A stretch of DNA of 64,000 nt from Frateuria flava. GTDB taxonomy: Bacteria; Pseudomonadota; Gammaproteobacteria; Xanthomonadales; Rhodanobacteraceae. The notes below the pieces were generated by a model, which had not been told where the DNA came from, made no database searches, and was given only the letters and a program-made list of their open reading frames with translations. Below are positions 25,290 to 33,589 of this stretch, one piece after another (within the stretch, counting starts at the first letter, position 1; each line of letters starts with the position of its first letter). The stretch covers positions 1 through 64,000 of the forward strand of contig NZ_JAGJRS010000009.1 in assembly GCF_017837635.1 (NCBI RefSeq). Reading direction: 5' to 3'. A program made the translations under genes and the position numbers.

Positions 25290-25340
25290 TTTCATGTCCA
25301 AGTTCAATCGCATCGCCACCCCCGGCCGGGAGGTGCGCTG

Positions 25341-25982
25341 ATGTTCACCGGCATCATCCAGACCGTGGGCCGCATCGCACGGCTTGAATCGCGCGGCGGC
25401 GACGTGCGTCTGCACGTCGACACGGCCGACCTCGACCTCACCGACGTGCAGCTGGGCGATTCGATCGCCGTGTCCGGCGTGTGCCTGACGGCGATCAGCC
25501 TGGACGAGCGCGGCTTCGCGGCCGACGTGTCCAACGAGACCCTGTCGCTGACCACGCTGGGTCAGCTCAAGGCCGGCGACCCGGTCAACCTGGAGAAGGC
25601 GCTGCGGCTGGCCGACCGGCTGGGCGGGCACCTGGTGTCCGGCCATGTCGACGGGGTGGGCAAGGTGGTCTCGATCACGCCCGACGCACGTTCGCAGCGC
25701 TGGACGTTCGAGGTGCCGACGGACCTGGCGCGCTACATCGCCGCCAAGGGCTCGATCTGCATCGACGGCACCAGCCTGACCGTCAACGCTGTGGCCGGCA
25801 CGCGATTCGGCGTGAACCTGATCCCGCACACCGTGGCACACACGGCTTTCCACGCCAGGCGCGCGGGCGATGCCGTGAACATCGAGGTGGACGTGATCGC
25901 ACGCTACGTCGAACGGCTGATCGGCAGCGGCGAGGCGCCGCGGCTGGACGAGGCGTTCCTCAAACAGCACGGCTTCGCCTGA
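25341..25982 (+). CDS. ribE: Riboflavin synthase, alpha chain
   Basis: 213 aa. Dismutates two 6,7-dimethyl-8-ribityllumazine molecules to riboflavin. The internal duplication is visible: MFTGIIQTVGRI with LGDSIAVSGVCLTA in the first half and HLVSGHVDGVGKV with KGSICIDGTSLTVN in the second. Start 25341 follows GGGAGGTGCGCTG, immediately downstream of the FMN riboswitch. Confidence 0.97.
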   Translation: MFTGIIQTVGRIARLESRGGDVRLHVDTADLDLTDVQLGDSIAVSGVCLTAISLDERGFAADVSNETLSLTTLGQLKAGDPVNLEKALRLADRLGGHLVSGHVDGVGKVVSITPDARSQRWTFEVPTDLARYIAAKGSICIDGTSLTVNAVAGTRFGVNLIPHTVAHTAFHARRAGDAVNIEVDVIARYVERLIGSGEAPRLDEAFLKQHGFA

Positions 25983-26126
25983 CCTGAAGCCCCTCTCCCC
26001 TCGGGAGAGGGGTTGGGGAGAGGGTTCGGGCGGACTGCGGCATTGAGCTCGCCCGAACCCTCATTCGCCCCTTTGGGCAGCTCCTCCGGAAGGAGAAGCG
26101 ACATAACTAACCCACGGATTCCACGC

Positions 26127-27218
26127 ATGCCCTTCAACACCATCCCCGAGATCCTCGAAGACCTCCGCGCCGGCCGCATGGTCGTGATCCTCGACGACGA
26201 GGACCGCGAGAACGAGGGCGACATCGTCATGGCCGCGCAGATGGTGCGGCCGGAGGACGTCAACTTCATGGTCCGCGAGGCGCGCGGCCTGCTGTGCCTG
26301 ACCCTCACCGAACAGCGCACGCGCCAGTTGGGCCTCAAGCCCATGGTCAGCGACAACACCTCGCCCTACCACACCAACTTCACCGTCTCGATCGAGGCGG
26401 CCGAAGGGGTCACCACCGGCATCTCGGCACACGACCGCGCGCGGACCATCCAGGTGGCGGTCAAGTCCGACGCCAGGCCGCAGGACCTCTCGCAGCCGGG
26501 CCACATCTTCCCGCTCACCGCGCAGCCTGGCGGCGTGCTCACCCGCGCCGGCCACACCGAGGCCGGCTGCGACCTGGCAGCGCTGGCGGGCCTGGAACCT
26601 TCCGCCGTGCTGATCGAGATCCTGCACGAGGACGGATCGATGGCGCGCCGCCCGGAACTGGAAGTCTTTGCGGCCAAACATGGGTTGAAGATAGGCACCA
26701 TCGCCGACCTGATCCGCTACCGGCTGGAAACCGAAAAAACCATCCAGCGCGTGCACGAGGAAGAGGTCGACACCGAATTCGGCCCGTTCCGGCTGGTCGC
26801 CTGGCGTGACGCCATCCGGCATGGCCTTCACTACGCGCTGGTGCGTGGCACGGTGGATGACGGTGCGCCCGTGCTTACCCGCGTGCATGTGCGCAACACC
26901 TTGTCCGACGTGCTCCACCTGAAGCGCGAAGACCTCGGACTGACCGTCACCGCCGCGCTGCGTCGCATCGCCGACGAGGGCCGCGGCGTGCTGCTGGTGC
27001 TCTCCGGCGAGGACACCACTGACGCCTTGCTGGCGCGGCTCAAACGCCAGCCCGTGGCGCTGGAGCCGGAGGATGCGCAACAGCAGGAGTGGCGCCAGCT
27101 CGGCCTGGGCGCGCAGATCCTCACCGACCTGGGCGTCCACAAGCTTTGCGTGATGGGTACGCCACGCAAGCTGGTGGGCCTGGCCGGGTTCGATCTGGAA
27201 GTGGTCGAGTACGTGTGA
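26127..27218 (+). CDS. ribB: 3,4-dihydroxy-2-butanone 4-phosphate synthase with degenerate GTP cyclohydrolase II domain (RibBX type)
   Basis: 363 aa. Residues 1 to about 200 are a complete RibB domain: [39 protein letters not shown] and [12 protein letters not shown] are the acidic and substrate-binding signatures, so it makes the four-carbon unit of riboflavin. The C-terminal half aligns with GTP cyclohydrolase II ([26 protein letters not shown]) but the zinc-binding SLRCDCG motif is missing (here HLKREDLG), as is the catalytic stretch that follows. It therefore should not act on GTP, and a separate ribA is expected elsewhere in the genome. Such RibBX proteins are known from other proteobacteria. 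Confidence 0.93.
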   Translation: MPFNTIPEILEDLRAGRMVVILDDEDRENEGDIVMAAQMVRPEDVNFMVREARGLLCLTLTEQRTRQLGLKPMVSDNTSPYHTNFTVSIEAAEGVTTGISAHDRARTIQVAVKSDARPQDLSQPGHIFPLTAQPGGVLTRAGHTEAGCDLAALAGLEPSAVLIEILHEDGSMARRPELEVFAAKHGLKIGTIADLIRYRLETEKTIQRVHEEEVDTEFGPFRLVAWRDAIRHGLHYALVRGTVDDGAPVLTRVHVRNTLSDVLHLKREDLGLTVTAALRRIADEGRGVLLVLSGEDTTDALLARLKRQPVALEPEDAQQQEWRQLGLGAQILTDLGVHKLCVMGTPRKLVGLAGFDLEVVEYV

Positions 27219-27224
27219 GGTGAG

Positions 27225-27325
27225 CATGGCCCTTCGACTCCGGCCCTTCAGGCCTACGCTCAGGGCGAACGGTTCACAGAAAGGCCGTTCATCGTGAGCG
27301 CAGGCCGCAGTCGAAGCGCCGCCGT
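27225..27325. repeat. Dispersed CTTCGACTCC / GCTCAGGGCGAACGG repeat
   Basis: CTTCGACTCCGGCCCTTCAG, CGCTCAGGGCGAACGG and a matching inverted stretch (CCGTTCATCGTGAGCGC, AGTCGAAG) fill the gap between ribB and ldcA. This type of palindrome (CTTCGACTCCGCTCAGG and relatives) recurs between genes in many proteobacteria. Non-coding. Confidence 0.65.
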
Positions 27326-27374
27326 ACAACTCCACATGCCTTAGGATGACGCGCATCCCACCGCCATCAAGCCC

Positions 27375-28298
27375 ATGCCTCACGCCCGCATCCGCCTGAT
27401 CGCCCCCTCCGGTTACGCTCACGACCCCGCCGTCATGGCGCGTGGCGTGGCGCGGCTGCGCGACGTCGGCTGTACCGTCGAGGGCCAGGAAGTGCTGCAA
27501 CGCGCGCAACTGCGTTTCGCCGGCACCGATGCCGAGCGGGCGAGCGACATCAACGTACTGGCCACGCTCGACGAACTGCCGGGCATCGCCCTGGCCACCC
27601 GCGGCGGCTACGGCGCGGCGCGCCTGCTCGGCCAGCTCGACTACGGCGCCTTGCGCGAACGGCTGGCCGGTTCGAGCCTTGCGCTGGTCGGCCACAGCGA
27701 CTTCACCGCGCTGCAGCTGGCGCTGTACGCCAAAAGCGGTGTGCGCAGCTTTGCCGGCCCGTTGCTGGCGGACCTCGGCGCCGAACCGATGCCGACCTTC
27801 ACCTGGGACCACTTCTGGAACACGCTCCGTTCGGACACGAGCGTCGCCACCTGGTCCGGCGCGGGCGACGTCGAACTGGACGTGCAGGGCATCCTGTGGG
27901 GCGGCAACCTGGCGGTGCTGTGCAGCCTGCTCGGTACGCCCTATTTCCCCCGGATCGAAGGCGGCATCCTGTTCGTCGAGGACCTGGGCGAGCCGCCATA
28001 TCGCATCGAGCGGCTGTTCTACCAACTGCAATTGTCCGGCGTGCTCGCCAGGCAGCGCGCGCTGGTCGTGGGCGATTTCCACAACTGCCGCCCGGGGCCG
28101 CGCGACAACGGCTACGGCCTGGATGAGGCCTTCGCGCAACTGGCGCGGATGGCCGGCATCCCGGTGATCCACGGCCTGGCGCACGGCCATGCGTCGCGCC
28201 AGCTCACGCTGCCGTTCGGCGGCAAGGCGCGGTTGCGCGTCGCCGGCGGCGAAGCGCGGCTGGAATGCAACGATTACCCACACCTCCGGACACCGTAG
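27375..28298 (+). CDS. ldcA: LD-carboxypeptidase
   Basis: 307 aa cytosolic serine peptidase (S66) that removes D-Ala from recycled muropeptide L-Ala-D-Glu-mDap-D-Ala. The nucleophile serine is in VGHSDFTALQ (about residue 105), the catalytic glutamate in FVEDLGEPPYRIERLF, and the histidine in HGLAHGHAS near the C-terminus. Its presence between ribB and ribH is atypical; it has no role in flavin synthesis, and spacing (156 nt before, 178 nt after) argues that it has its own promoter. Confidence 0.92.
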   Translation: MPHARIRLIAPSGYAHDPAVMARGVARLRDVGCTVEGQEVLQRAQLRFAGTDAERASDINVLATLDELPGIALATRGGYGAARLLGQLDYGALRERLAGSSLALVGHSDFTALQLALYAKSGVRSFAGPLLADLGAEPMPTFTWDHFWNTLRSDTSVATWSGAGDVELDVQGILWGGNLAVLCSLLGTPYFPRIEGGILFVEDLGEPPYRIERLFYQLQLSGVLARQRALVVGDFHNCRPGPRDNGYGLDEAFAQLARMAGIPVIHGLAHGHASRQLTLPFGGKARLRVAGGEARLECNDYPHLRTP

Positions 28299-28360
28299 GG
28301 TGGGCTTCAGCCCACCATGCCTTTCGCGCCGAATGGCGGTGGGCTGAAGCCCACCCTACG
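28295..28360. repeat. GTAGGGTGGGCTTCAGCCC palindrome
   Basis: Outer arms GTAGGGTGGGC and GCCCACCCTAC, each with a TTCAG- or TGAA-capped hairpin; begins at the ldcA stop codon. Same family as 18374-18438. Confidence 0.8.
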
Positions 28361-28476
28361 CTGGCCATGCACTATCCCGCGAAATGTGTGATCGCATCTC
28401 GCGAACTGTGGGATGTACGCAAAATGCGTAAAATACCCGGCCCCGCAAGGGCTTCCCGTCTGCCCAAGGATTCGCA

Positions 28477-28938
28477 ATGAAGATCATCGAAGGCGACTTC
28501 GCCACGCCCACGGGCCGCTTTGCCATCGTCGCCGGCCGCTTCAACGGCTTCGTCGTCGAACCGCTGGTGGCCGGCGCGCGCGACGCGCTGGTGCGCCATG
28601 GCGTGAAGGACGACGCGATCGACCTGATCCGCGTGCCGGGCGCCTGGGAAATCGCGCTGGCCGCGCACAAGCTGGCCAACGCCGGTCGCTACGCGGCGGT
28701 GATCGCGCTGGGCGCGGTGATCCGCGGTTCCACGCCGCACTTCGACTACGTCGCCGGCGAATGCGCCAAGGGCCTGGCCCAGGCCGCCTACGCTTCCGGC
28801 GTGCCAGTGGCGTTCGGGGTGCTGACCACCGACACCATCGAGCAGGCGATAGAGCGCGCCGGCACCAAGGCCGGCAACAAGGGCGCCGACGCGGCGCTGG
28901 CCGCGCTGGAAATGGCCAACCTGTACGGGAAGCTGTGA
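28477..28938 (+). CDS. ribH: 6,7-dimethyl-8-ribityllumazine synthase
   Basis: 153 aa. Condenses the RibD/RibB products to lumazine. Recognised by [39 protein letters not shown] and [27 protein letters not shown] precedes the ATG. It overlaps nusB by one base (TGATG), a standard arrangement. Confidence 0.97.
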   Translation: MKIIEGDFATPTGRFAIVAGRFNGFVVEPLVAGARDALVRHGVKDDAIDLIRVPGAWEIALAAHKLANAGRYAAVIALGAVIRGSTPHFDYVAGECAKGLAQAAYASGVPVAFGVLTTDTIEQAIERAGTKAGNKGADAALAALEMANLYGKL

Positions 28939-29384
28939 TGAGCGCTCCGCAAGGCATCGATCTGGCCGCCCGTTCGCGCGCCCGCCGTCGCGCGCTGCAG
29001 GCGCTGTACGCCTGGCAGCTGTCGGGCAGCCACATGAAGGCGGTGATCGACCAGTTCCGCCACGAGCAGGACATGGAAGTGGCCGACCTCGAATACTTCG
29101 AGGACCTGCTGCACGGCGTGGAATCGCACGTGGGCGAGCTCGACGTGGCGATCAAACCCTACGTCGACCGCGAGGTGGAGCAGATCGACCCGATCGAGCG
29201 CGCCGCGCTGCGCCTGGCCGCCTACGAATTGAAGTATCGCCTCGACGTGCCTTACCGCGTGGTCATCAACGAGGCGATCGAAGTGACCAAGCGCTTCGGC
29301 GCCGACCACGGCCACAGCTACGTCAATGGCGTGCTGGACAAGCTCGCTGGCGAGCTGCGCGCGGCCGAGAAGGGCGCACGCTAG
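28938..29384 (+). CDS. nusB: Transcription antitermination protein NusB
   Basis: 148 aa, all-helical NusB domain (ARSRARRRALQALYAWQLSG at the N-terminus, PYRVVINEAIEVTKRFGADH near the C-terminus). Binds boxA with NusE for rRNA antitermination. Translationally coupled to ribH; the ribH-nusB-thiL-pgpA block is conserved in many gammaproteobacteria. The end HSYVNGVLDKLAGELR matches family length. Confidence 0.97.
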   Translation: MSAPQGIDLAARSRARRRALQALYAWQLSGSHMKAVIDQFRHEQDMEVADLEYFEDLLHGVESHVGELDVAIKPYVDREVEQIDPIERAALRLAAYELKYRLDVPYRVVINEAIEVTKRFGADHGHSYVNGVLDKLAGELRAAEKGAR

Positions 29385-29385
29385 C

Positions 29386-29452
29386 TGCAGGGTGGGCTGC
29401 AGCCCGCCGGCTGGGGTGGCAGGAAGAGCGGTGGCCTGAAGCCCACCCTACG
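29386..29452. repeat. GTGGGCTGCAGCCC palindrome
   Basis: Degraded copy of the GTAGGGTGGGC family between the convergent nusB and NTF2-like genes. Confidence 0.65.
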
Positions 29453-29458
29453 AAAGCC

Positions 29459-29929
29459 CTACGGCGCGCACTTGCCGCTGTTGTCGGCGATGGCTGCGAT
29501 GCGCCACCGCCCATCCACCCGCACCAGGTTGAACACGTCCGTGCCGCAATGGTGCGGCTTGCCATCGAGCAGGAAAGTGTAGGGCGCCCACACCACCGCC
29601 AGGTCCCGGTCGACCAGCACCTGCGGGTGGCCGATGCGCTCCTCGATCTTTTCCTTGCCCGGCTTCACGTGGTCGACGAACTCGCCGAGGGTCAGTTGCA
29701 CCGGCTTGCCCTCGCGCATCAGCGTGGCGGTGCCGGCCGGCAGCACCTGCGCGCGCATCGCCGCCTGGTCGTGCCGGGCCATGGCGTCGAAGAAGGCATG
29801 CACGGGCTTGAGCACGCTGGCGGGCGAGGCTGTGCTGTCGGCCTGCGCCGCTCCGCAGGTGAGCACAAGGGCGGCCAGCAGTGCCGCGCGTTGGACGGCA
29901 TGGCTGCATTGCAGGAGGACAGGGCGCAT
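29459..29929 (-). CDS. Exported NTF2-like (SnoaL/DUF4440-type) protein
   Basis: 156 aa with a signal peptide (AVQRAALLAALVLTCGAAQA, about residues 11-30). The mature region shows the NTF2-like cone pattern (VHAFFDAMARHDQAAMRAQV, then VVWAPYTFLLDGKPHHCGTD and VFNLVRVDGRWRIAAIADNS). Usually a ligand-binding or scaffold module without fixed activity. Start 29929 follows GGGAGACCACCCG; the upstream in-frame ATG at 30127 lies in repeat DNA. It lies between nusB and thiL on the opposite strand. Confidence 0.85.
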   Translation of the reverse strand: MRPVLLQCSHAVQRAALLAALVLTCGAAQADSTASPASVLKPVHAFFDAMARHDQAAMRAQVLPAGTATLMREGKPVQLTLGEFVDHVKPGKEKIEERIGHPQVLVDRDLAVVWAPYTFLLDGKPHHCGTDVFNLVRVDGRWRIAAIADNSGKCAP

Positions 29930-30030
29930 CGGGTGGTCTCCCTTGAAGGCAACCGATTCTAACCAGCCCCGTCGACCGCCGGCGCCGTGCCATCCGGCAC
30001 GGGGCGCATCGGGATATCGCACCCAGGATC

Positions 30031-30309
30031 GCCCCCATTCGCCTGTCGGCACCTTCTCCGCGTTCGCGGGGGAAGGCTCGGAGGCGGAGCTTGCGGCCTG
30101 GACCCTTCCTCCGTGCTCGCGGAGCAAGGATTGGATGCGGGGCTTGCGGCCTGGATCCTTCCTCCGTGCTCGCGGAGCAAGGATTGGATGCGGGGCTTGC
30201 GGCCTCGTCCTTCCTCCGCGTTCGCGGCGGAACGCCTGGATGCGGGGCTTGCGACCTGGATCCTTCCCCCGTTCACGGGGGAAGGTGCCCGCAGGGCGGA
30301 TGGGGGAAG
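30031..30309. repeat. CTTCCCCCATCCGCC-family element with 53-bp tandem repeats
   Basis: The outer ends resemble the composite element at 3540 (start GCCCCCATTCGCCTGTCGGCA, end GGGCGGATGGGGGAAG), but the interior contains four direct copies of a unit of about 53 bp beginning GCTTGCGGCCTGGA at 30089, 30142, 30195 and 30247 (spacings 53, 53, 52). The units have CTCGCGGAG-type hairpins. The 536 nt between the NTF2-like gene and thiL hold this array plus the thiL leader; no gene is seen. Confidence 0.85.
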
Positions 30310-30465
30310 TCTTGCGAGAAGCTCACGCGGAGCCTCGCCTGTTCGCCACACCCGCCTGCCGGACTGTCCCGCAGGCGGGAACGGAGTCCTGACTGCTGTC
30401 CGAGGCTTGCATTCGCGTGCACGCGGATGCTCTGCTTGCATGTTCCCACGCCGACGGTCCCCGCC

Positions 30466-31428
30466 ATGGAATTCCGCCTGATCGACCGCATCCGCGACCG
30501 CACCGCGTTGACGCGCGAGGATGTGCGGCTTGGCATCGGCGACGATGCCGCGGTGCTCGCGGTGCCCGCCGGGCAGCAGCTGGCGGTGGCGATCGATACC
30601 CTGGTCGAGGGCGTGCACTTTCCTCACGGCACTGCGCCGCGGGACATCGGCTGGAAGGCGCTGGCGGTGAACCTGTCGGACCTGGCGGCGATGGGCGCCG
30701 TGCCGGCCTGGGCGCTGCTGGCGCTGACCGTGCCGCACGGCGACGCGGCCATCGTCGACGGCCTCGCCGGCGGCTTCGGGGAGCTGGCGCGCCAGCATGC
30801 CGTGGCGCTGGTCGGCGGCGATACCACTCGCGGCCCGTTCTGCCTGAGCGTCGCGGTGCACGGTTTCGTGCCGCCGGGGCAGGCGATGACCCGCAGCGGC
30901 GCACGTGCGGGTGATGCGCTGTTCGTCACCGGCTCGCTCGGCAGCGCGGCGGGCGGGCTGCAGTTGCTGCAGGGCAGGGTGCCGTTCGATGCGAACAACG
31001 AGGCGCACCGCACCTTGCGTGAGCGGCTGGATCGCCCGACGCCGCGGGTGCGTGCCGGCGTGGCGCTGCGCGGGCATGCCAGCGCCTGCATCGACGTCTC
31101 CGATGGCCTGCTCGCCGACCTGGGCCACATTTGCGCCGCCAGCGGCGTCGGCGCCGCGCTCGACCTCGACGCGCTGCCCCTGTCGACCGCGCTGCACGGC
31201 GTGTTCGGCGGCGATGTCGCGCGCGAACTGGCGCTGACCGGCGGCGACGATTACGAACTGTGCTTCACCGTGCCGCCGGGTTCGGTCGACGCGATGCAGG
31301 CCGCGCTGGCAGCCGTGGGCGCCCACGCCACGCGCATCGGCGCGATGGTCGAGGGCCAGGGAGTGCGCGCGATCGACGGTGCGCCACTGGCCGCCATGCG
31401 CATGGGCTGGGATCATTTCGGCGCCTAG
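30466..31428 (+). CDS. thiL: Thiamine-monophosphate kinase
   Basis: 320 aa. Phosphorylates thiamine monophosphate to the active pyrophosphate. Motifs GIGDDAAVL, VAIDTLVEGVHF, DLAAMGAVPAWALLALT, CIDVSDGLLADLGH and LTGGDDYELCF are all in order. Start 30466 is the MEFRLIDRIRDR of homologues; no strong ribosome site. It is separated from nusB by the NTF2-like gene and a repeat block, so it likely needs its own promoter. Confidence 0.96.
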   Translation: MEFRLIDRIRDRTALTREDVRLGIGDDAAVLAVPAGQQLAVAIDTLVEGVHFPHGTAPRDIGWKALAVNLSDLAAMGAVPAWALLALTVPHGDAAIVDGLAGGFGELARQHAVALVGGDTTRGPFCLSVAVHGFVPPGQAMTRSGARAGDALFVTGSLGSAAGGLQLLQGRVPFDANNEAHRTLRERLDRPTPRVRAGVALRGHASACIDVSDGLLADLGHICAASGVGAALDLDALPLSTALHGVFGGDVARELALTGGDDYELCFTVPPGSVDAMQAALAAVGAHATRIGAMVEGQGVRAIDGAPLAAMRMGWDHFGA

Positions 31429-31466
31429 CGCGAGCCGCGCGCCCGCGCGCAACCCACGGAATCCGC

Positions 31467-31970
31467 ATGACCGACAGGAAGAAACTCACCGCCGACCAGC
31501 GCCGCCGCCTGCTCGCCTTGCCAGCGGGTTGGCTGGCATGCGGGTTGGGCTCGGGCCTGGCGCCCGTGGCGCAGGGCACCTTCGGCTCGCTCGCCGCGAT
31601 CCTGCCCTGGCTCGCGCTGCGCCATCTGGGCGTGCCGCTCTACGCCCTGGTCCTGGTGCTGGCCTTTGCAATGGGCGTGTGGGCCTGCAACGTCGCCGGT
31701 CGCGCGCTCGGCGTCGACGACCACCGCAGCCTGGTGTGGGACGAATTCGTCGGGCAGTGGCTCGCGCTGCTGCCGCTTTTGCTGGTGCCCTCGCCATGGT
31801 GGTTGGTCGCCGTGGGCTTCGGCCTGTTCCGCTTGTTCGACGTGTGGAAGCCCTGGCCGATCGGCTGGCTGGACGGCCACATGAAGGGCGGGCTGGGCGT
31901 GATGATCGACGACGTGGTGGCGGGGCTCTACGCAGCCATCGTGCTGGCGTTGATCGCCATCGCCCTGTAG
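31467..31970 (+). CDS. pgpA: Phosphatidylglycerophosphatase A
   Basis: 167 aa inner-membrane phosphatase of phospholipid synthesis (PGP to PG). Helices at about residues 18-40, 48-70, 92-115 and 138-165; conserved GTFGSLAA, VWDEFVGQWLAL and MIDDVVAGLYAA supply the acidic active-site residues. Start MTDRKKLTADQRRRLLA. Probably co-transcribed with thiL (38-nt gap). Confidence 0.95.
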   Translation: MTDRKKLTADQRRRLLALPAGWLACGLGSGLAPVAQGTFGSLAAILPWLALRHLGVPLYALVLVLAFAMGVWACNVAGRALGVDDHRSLVWDEFVGQWLALLPLLLVPSPWWLVAVGFGLFRLFDVWKPWPIGWLDGHMKGGLGVMIDDVVAGLYAAIVLALIAIAL

Positions 31971-32085
31971 GACCGCACCCTGCGCGCGATCGCGCGGCGC
32001 ATGGTGGTCGTGTACAGGGCGGGCTACTACAGGACATTGAGGTCACGTCGGCGACAATGGCGCTTTCGCCTGGAGGAGACCCGCC

Positions 32086-33054
32086 ATGCTCTACCGCCGC
32101 CTCGGCCGCACCGGCCTGCAACTGTCCGCGCTGTCGTTCGGCGCGTGGGTGACCTTCGGCCGGCAGGTGGGGCGCTCGCAGGCGAGGGAGTTGCTGGCAC
32201 TGGCCTATGACCGGGGCGTCAACTTCTTCGACAACGCCGAGACCTACAACAACGGCGAGGCCGAGCGGCTGATGGGCGACGTGCTGGCGGACCTGCGCTT
32301 TGCACGCGACAGCTATTGCGTGTCGAGCAAAGTGTTCTTCGGTGCCGTGGACGATCCGAAGCCCACCCAGCGCGGGCTCTCGCGCAAGCACGTCATCGAG
32401 GCCTGCCACCAGGCGCTCGAACGGCTGCGGGTCGACCACCTGGACCTCTACTTCTGCCATCGTCCCGATCCGGACACGCCGATCGAGGAAACCGTGGCGG
32501 CGATGGACACGCTGATCCGCCAGGGCAAGGTGCTGTACTGGGGCACCAGCGAGTGGCCGGCCGAGGCGATCGACGAGGCCCACCGCATCGCGCGCGAGAA
32601 CCACTGCTACGCGCCGGTCGTCGAGCAGCCGCAGTACAACCTGCTGCATCGCGAGCGGGTCGAGCGCGAGTACGCGCCGCTGTACGAGCGCTTCGGCATG
32701 GGCACCACGATCTGGTCGCCGCTCGCCTCCGGCCTGCTGGCCGGGCGCTACAACGACGGCATCCCGGATGATTCGCGGCTGGCGCAGCCCGGTTATGAAT
32801 GGCTGCGCGAGACCGTGCTGGGGTCCGGGCGCGAGCGGGTGGAGCGCGTGCGGCACCTGGCACCGATTGCGCAGGAGCTCGGCGTGAGCCAGGCCCAGCT
32901 GGCGCTTGCCTGGTGCCTGGCCAATCCGCACGTGTCCACCGTGCTGCTGGGGGCGAGCCGACGCGAGCAGCTGGAGCAGAACCTGGCGGCGCTGGAGCTG
33001 CTGCCGCGCATCGATGCGGCGATGAAGCGGCGGATCGAGCAGGCGGTGGGGTAG
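32086..33054 (+). CDS. Aldo/keto reductase, Kv-beta-like
   Basis: 322 aa NADPH-dependent oxidoreductase of the Kv-channel beta-subunit-like aldo/keto reductase branch. The catalytic tetrad is visible: Asp and Tyr in FFDNAETYNNGEAE, Lys in CVSSKVFFG, His in DLYFCHRPDPDT. LGASRREQLEQNLAALELLP is the C-terminal cofactor-binding signature. GGAGGAGACCCGCC precedes the ATG. Substrate unknown (generally aldehydes/ketones). Not linked to the potassium channel at 21321. Confidence 0.93.
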   Translation: MLYRRLGRTGLQLSALSFGAWVTFGRQVGRSQARELLALAYDRGVNFFDNAETYNNGEAERLMGDVLADLRFARDSYCVSSKVFFGAVDDPKPTQRGLSRKHVIEACHQALERLRVDHLDLYFCHRPDPDTPIEETVAAMDTLIRQGKVLYWGTSEWPAEAIDEAHRIARENHCYAPVVEQPQYNLLHRERVEREYAPLYERFGMGTTIWSPLASGLLAGRYNDGIPDDSRLAQPGYEWLRETVLGSGRERVERVRHLAPIAQELGVSQAQLALAWCLANPHVSTVLLGASRREQLEQNLAALELLPRIDAAMKRRIEQAVG

Positions 33055-33109
33055 GGCCTTCCGCGTAGCCTGCGGCTCTTTCAACCGCGTCGTCCGGTCT
33101 TGCCGGCAA

Positions 33110-33420
33110 GCCTTGGCCCTCACCCTAACCCTCTCCCCCGCAGGGGAGAGGGAGCTGTGGCTTTCAGGCCATGCCGAAACGCGCGTCCTGGCTCGAGCTC
33201 CTGCACCCTCTTCCCGGAGGGTAGGGGGGGGCGCGGCTTCAGGATATTCCGGGGCGCGTGTCGTGCCTCGAACTCCTGCTCCCTCTCCCCTGCGGGGCCG
33301 GGGCTGCCAGGAGCTTCCCGCATCGGTCCTGTTCCAACGACCCTCTTCGCAAGCCGTGATCCCTCACCCGGGTTCTCCCGCAGGTGAGAGGGGGCAGAAG
33401 CGCCGAACCCTCTCCCGGAT
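33110..33420. repeat. CTCTCCCC-GGGGAGAG repeat cluster
   Basis: Several copies of the CCCTCACCC...CTCTCCCCxxxGGGGAGAGGG palindrome family, partly degenerate (CTCTTCCCGGAGGG, CTCTCCCCTGCGGGG, CTCACCCGGGTTCTCC). They occupy the first 300 nt of the gap after the aldo/keto reductase gene. No ORF with coding character. Confidence 0.8.
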
Positions 33421-33427
33421 CAACCGG

Positions 33428-33479
33428 TGTCCGGCGCCTTGTCCGCCTGTCCGTGCCGGTGTCCGCGGACAGCGGACAC
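33428..33479 (+). promoter_or_regulatory. Cluster of TGTCCG/CGGACA sites (putative activator-binding array)
   Basis: Four direct TGTCCG (starting 33428, 33440, 33448, 33460) and two inverted CGGACA (33466, 33473) within 51 nt. The last ones make a palindrome, GTGTCCGC (33459-33466) and GCGGACAC (33472-33479) around a 5-nt spacer. It ends about 60 nt upstream of the sigma-54 -24 box, the right distance and symmetry for an enhancer bound by a sigma-54 activator dimer. The response regulator at 49239 is the obvious candidate. Inferred from pattern; untested. Confidence 0.6.
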
Positions 33480-33539
33480 GTCCGGCTCGCCTTCGCGCGA
33501 AACCAGCAGCCACGAGGGTTGCGCGCTCCTGACCCGACT

Positions 33540-33555
33540 TGGCACGGCGATTGCT
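33540..33555 (+). promoter_or_regulatory. Sigma-54 (-24/-12) promoter of the ABC array
   Basis: TGGCACG-GCGA-TTGCT (33540-33555) matches the sigma-54 consensus TGGCACG-N4-TTGCA/T at every conserved position, with GG and GC spaced correctly. Expected start of transcription about 12 nt further, some 20 nt before the adaptor ATG at 33590. Confidence 0.85.
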
Positions 33556-33589
33556 GTACCAGCCACAGTCACTAGGTCAGGACCGCCCG

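Noticed and set aside
25039-25341. Short open frames overlapping the FMN riboswitch
   Set aside because: They match the conserved aptamer RNA, not protein-coding sequence.
26061-28283. 740-codon minus-strand open frame across ribB and ldcA
   Set aside because: Antisense of two recognisable enzymes; no start site or domain.
30089-30300. Direct repeats resembling a CRISPR array
   Set aside because: Units of 53 bp are contiguous, with no unique spacers and no cas genes nearby.
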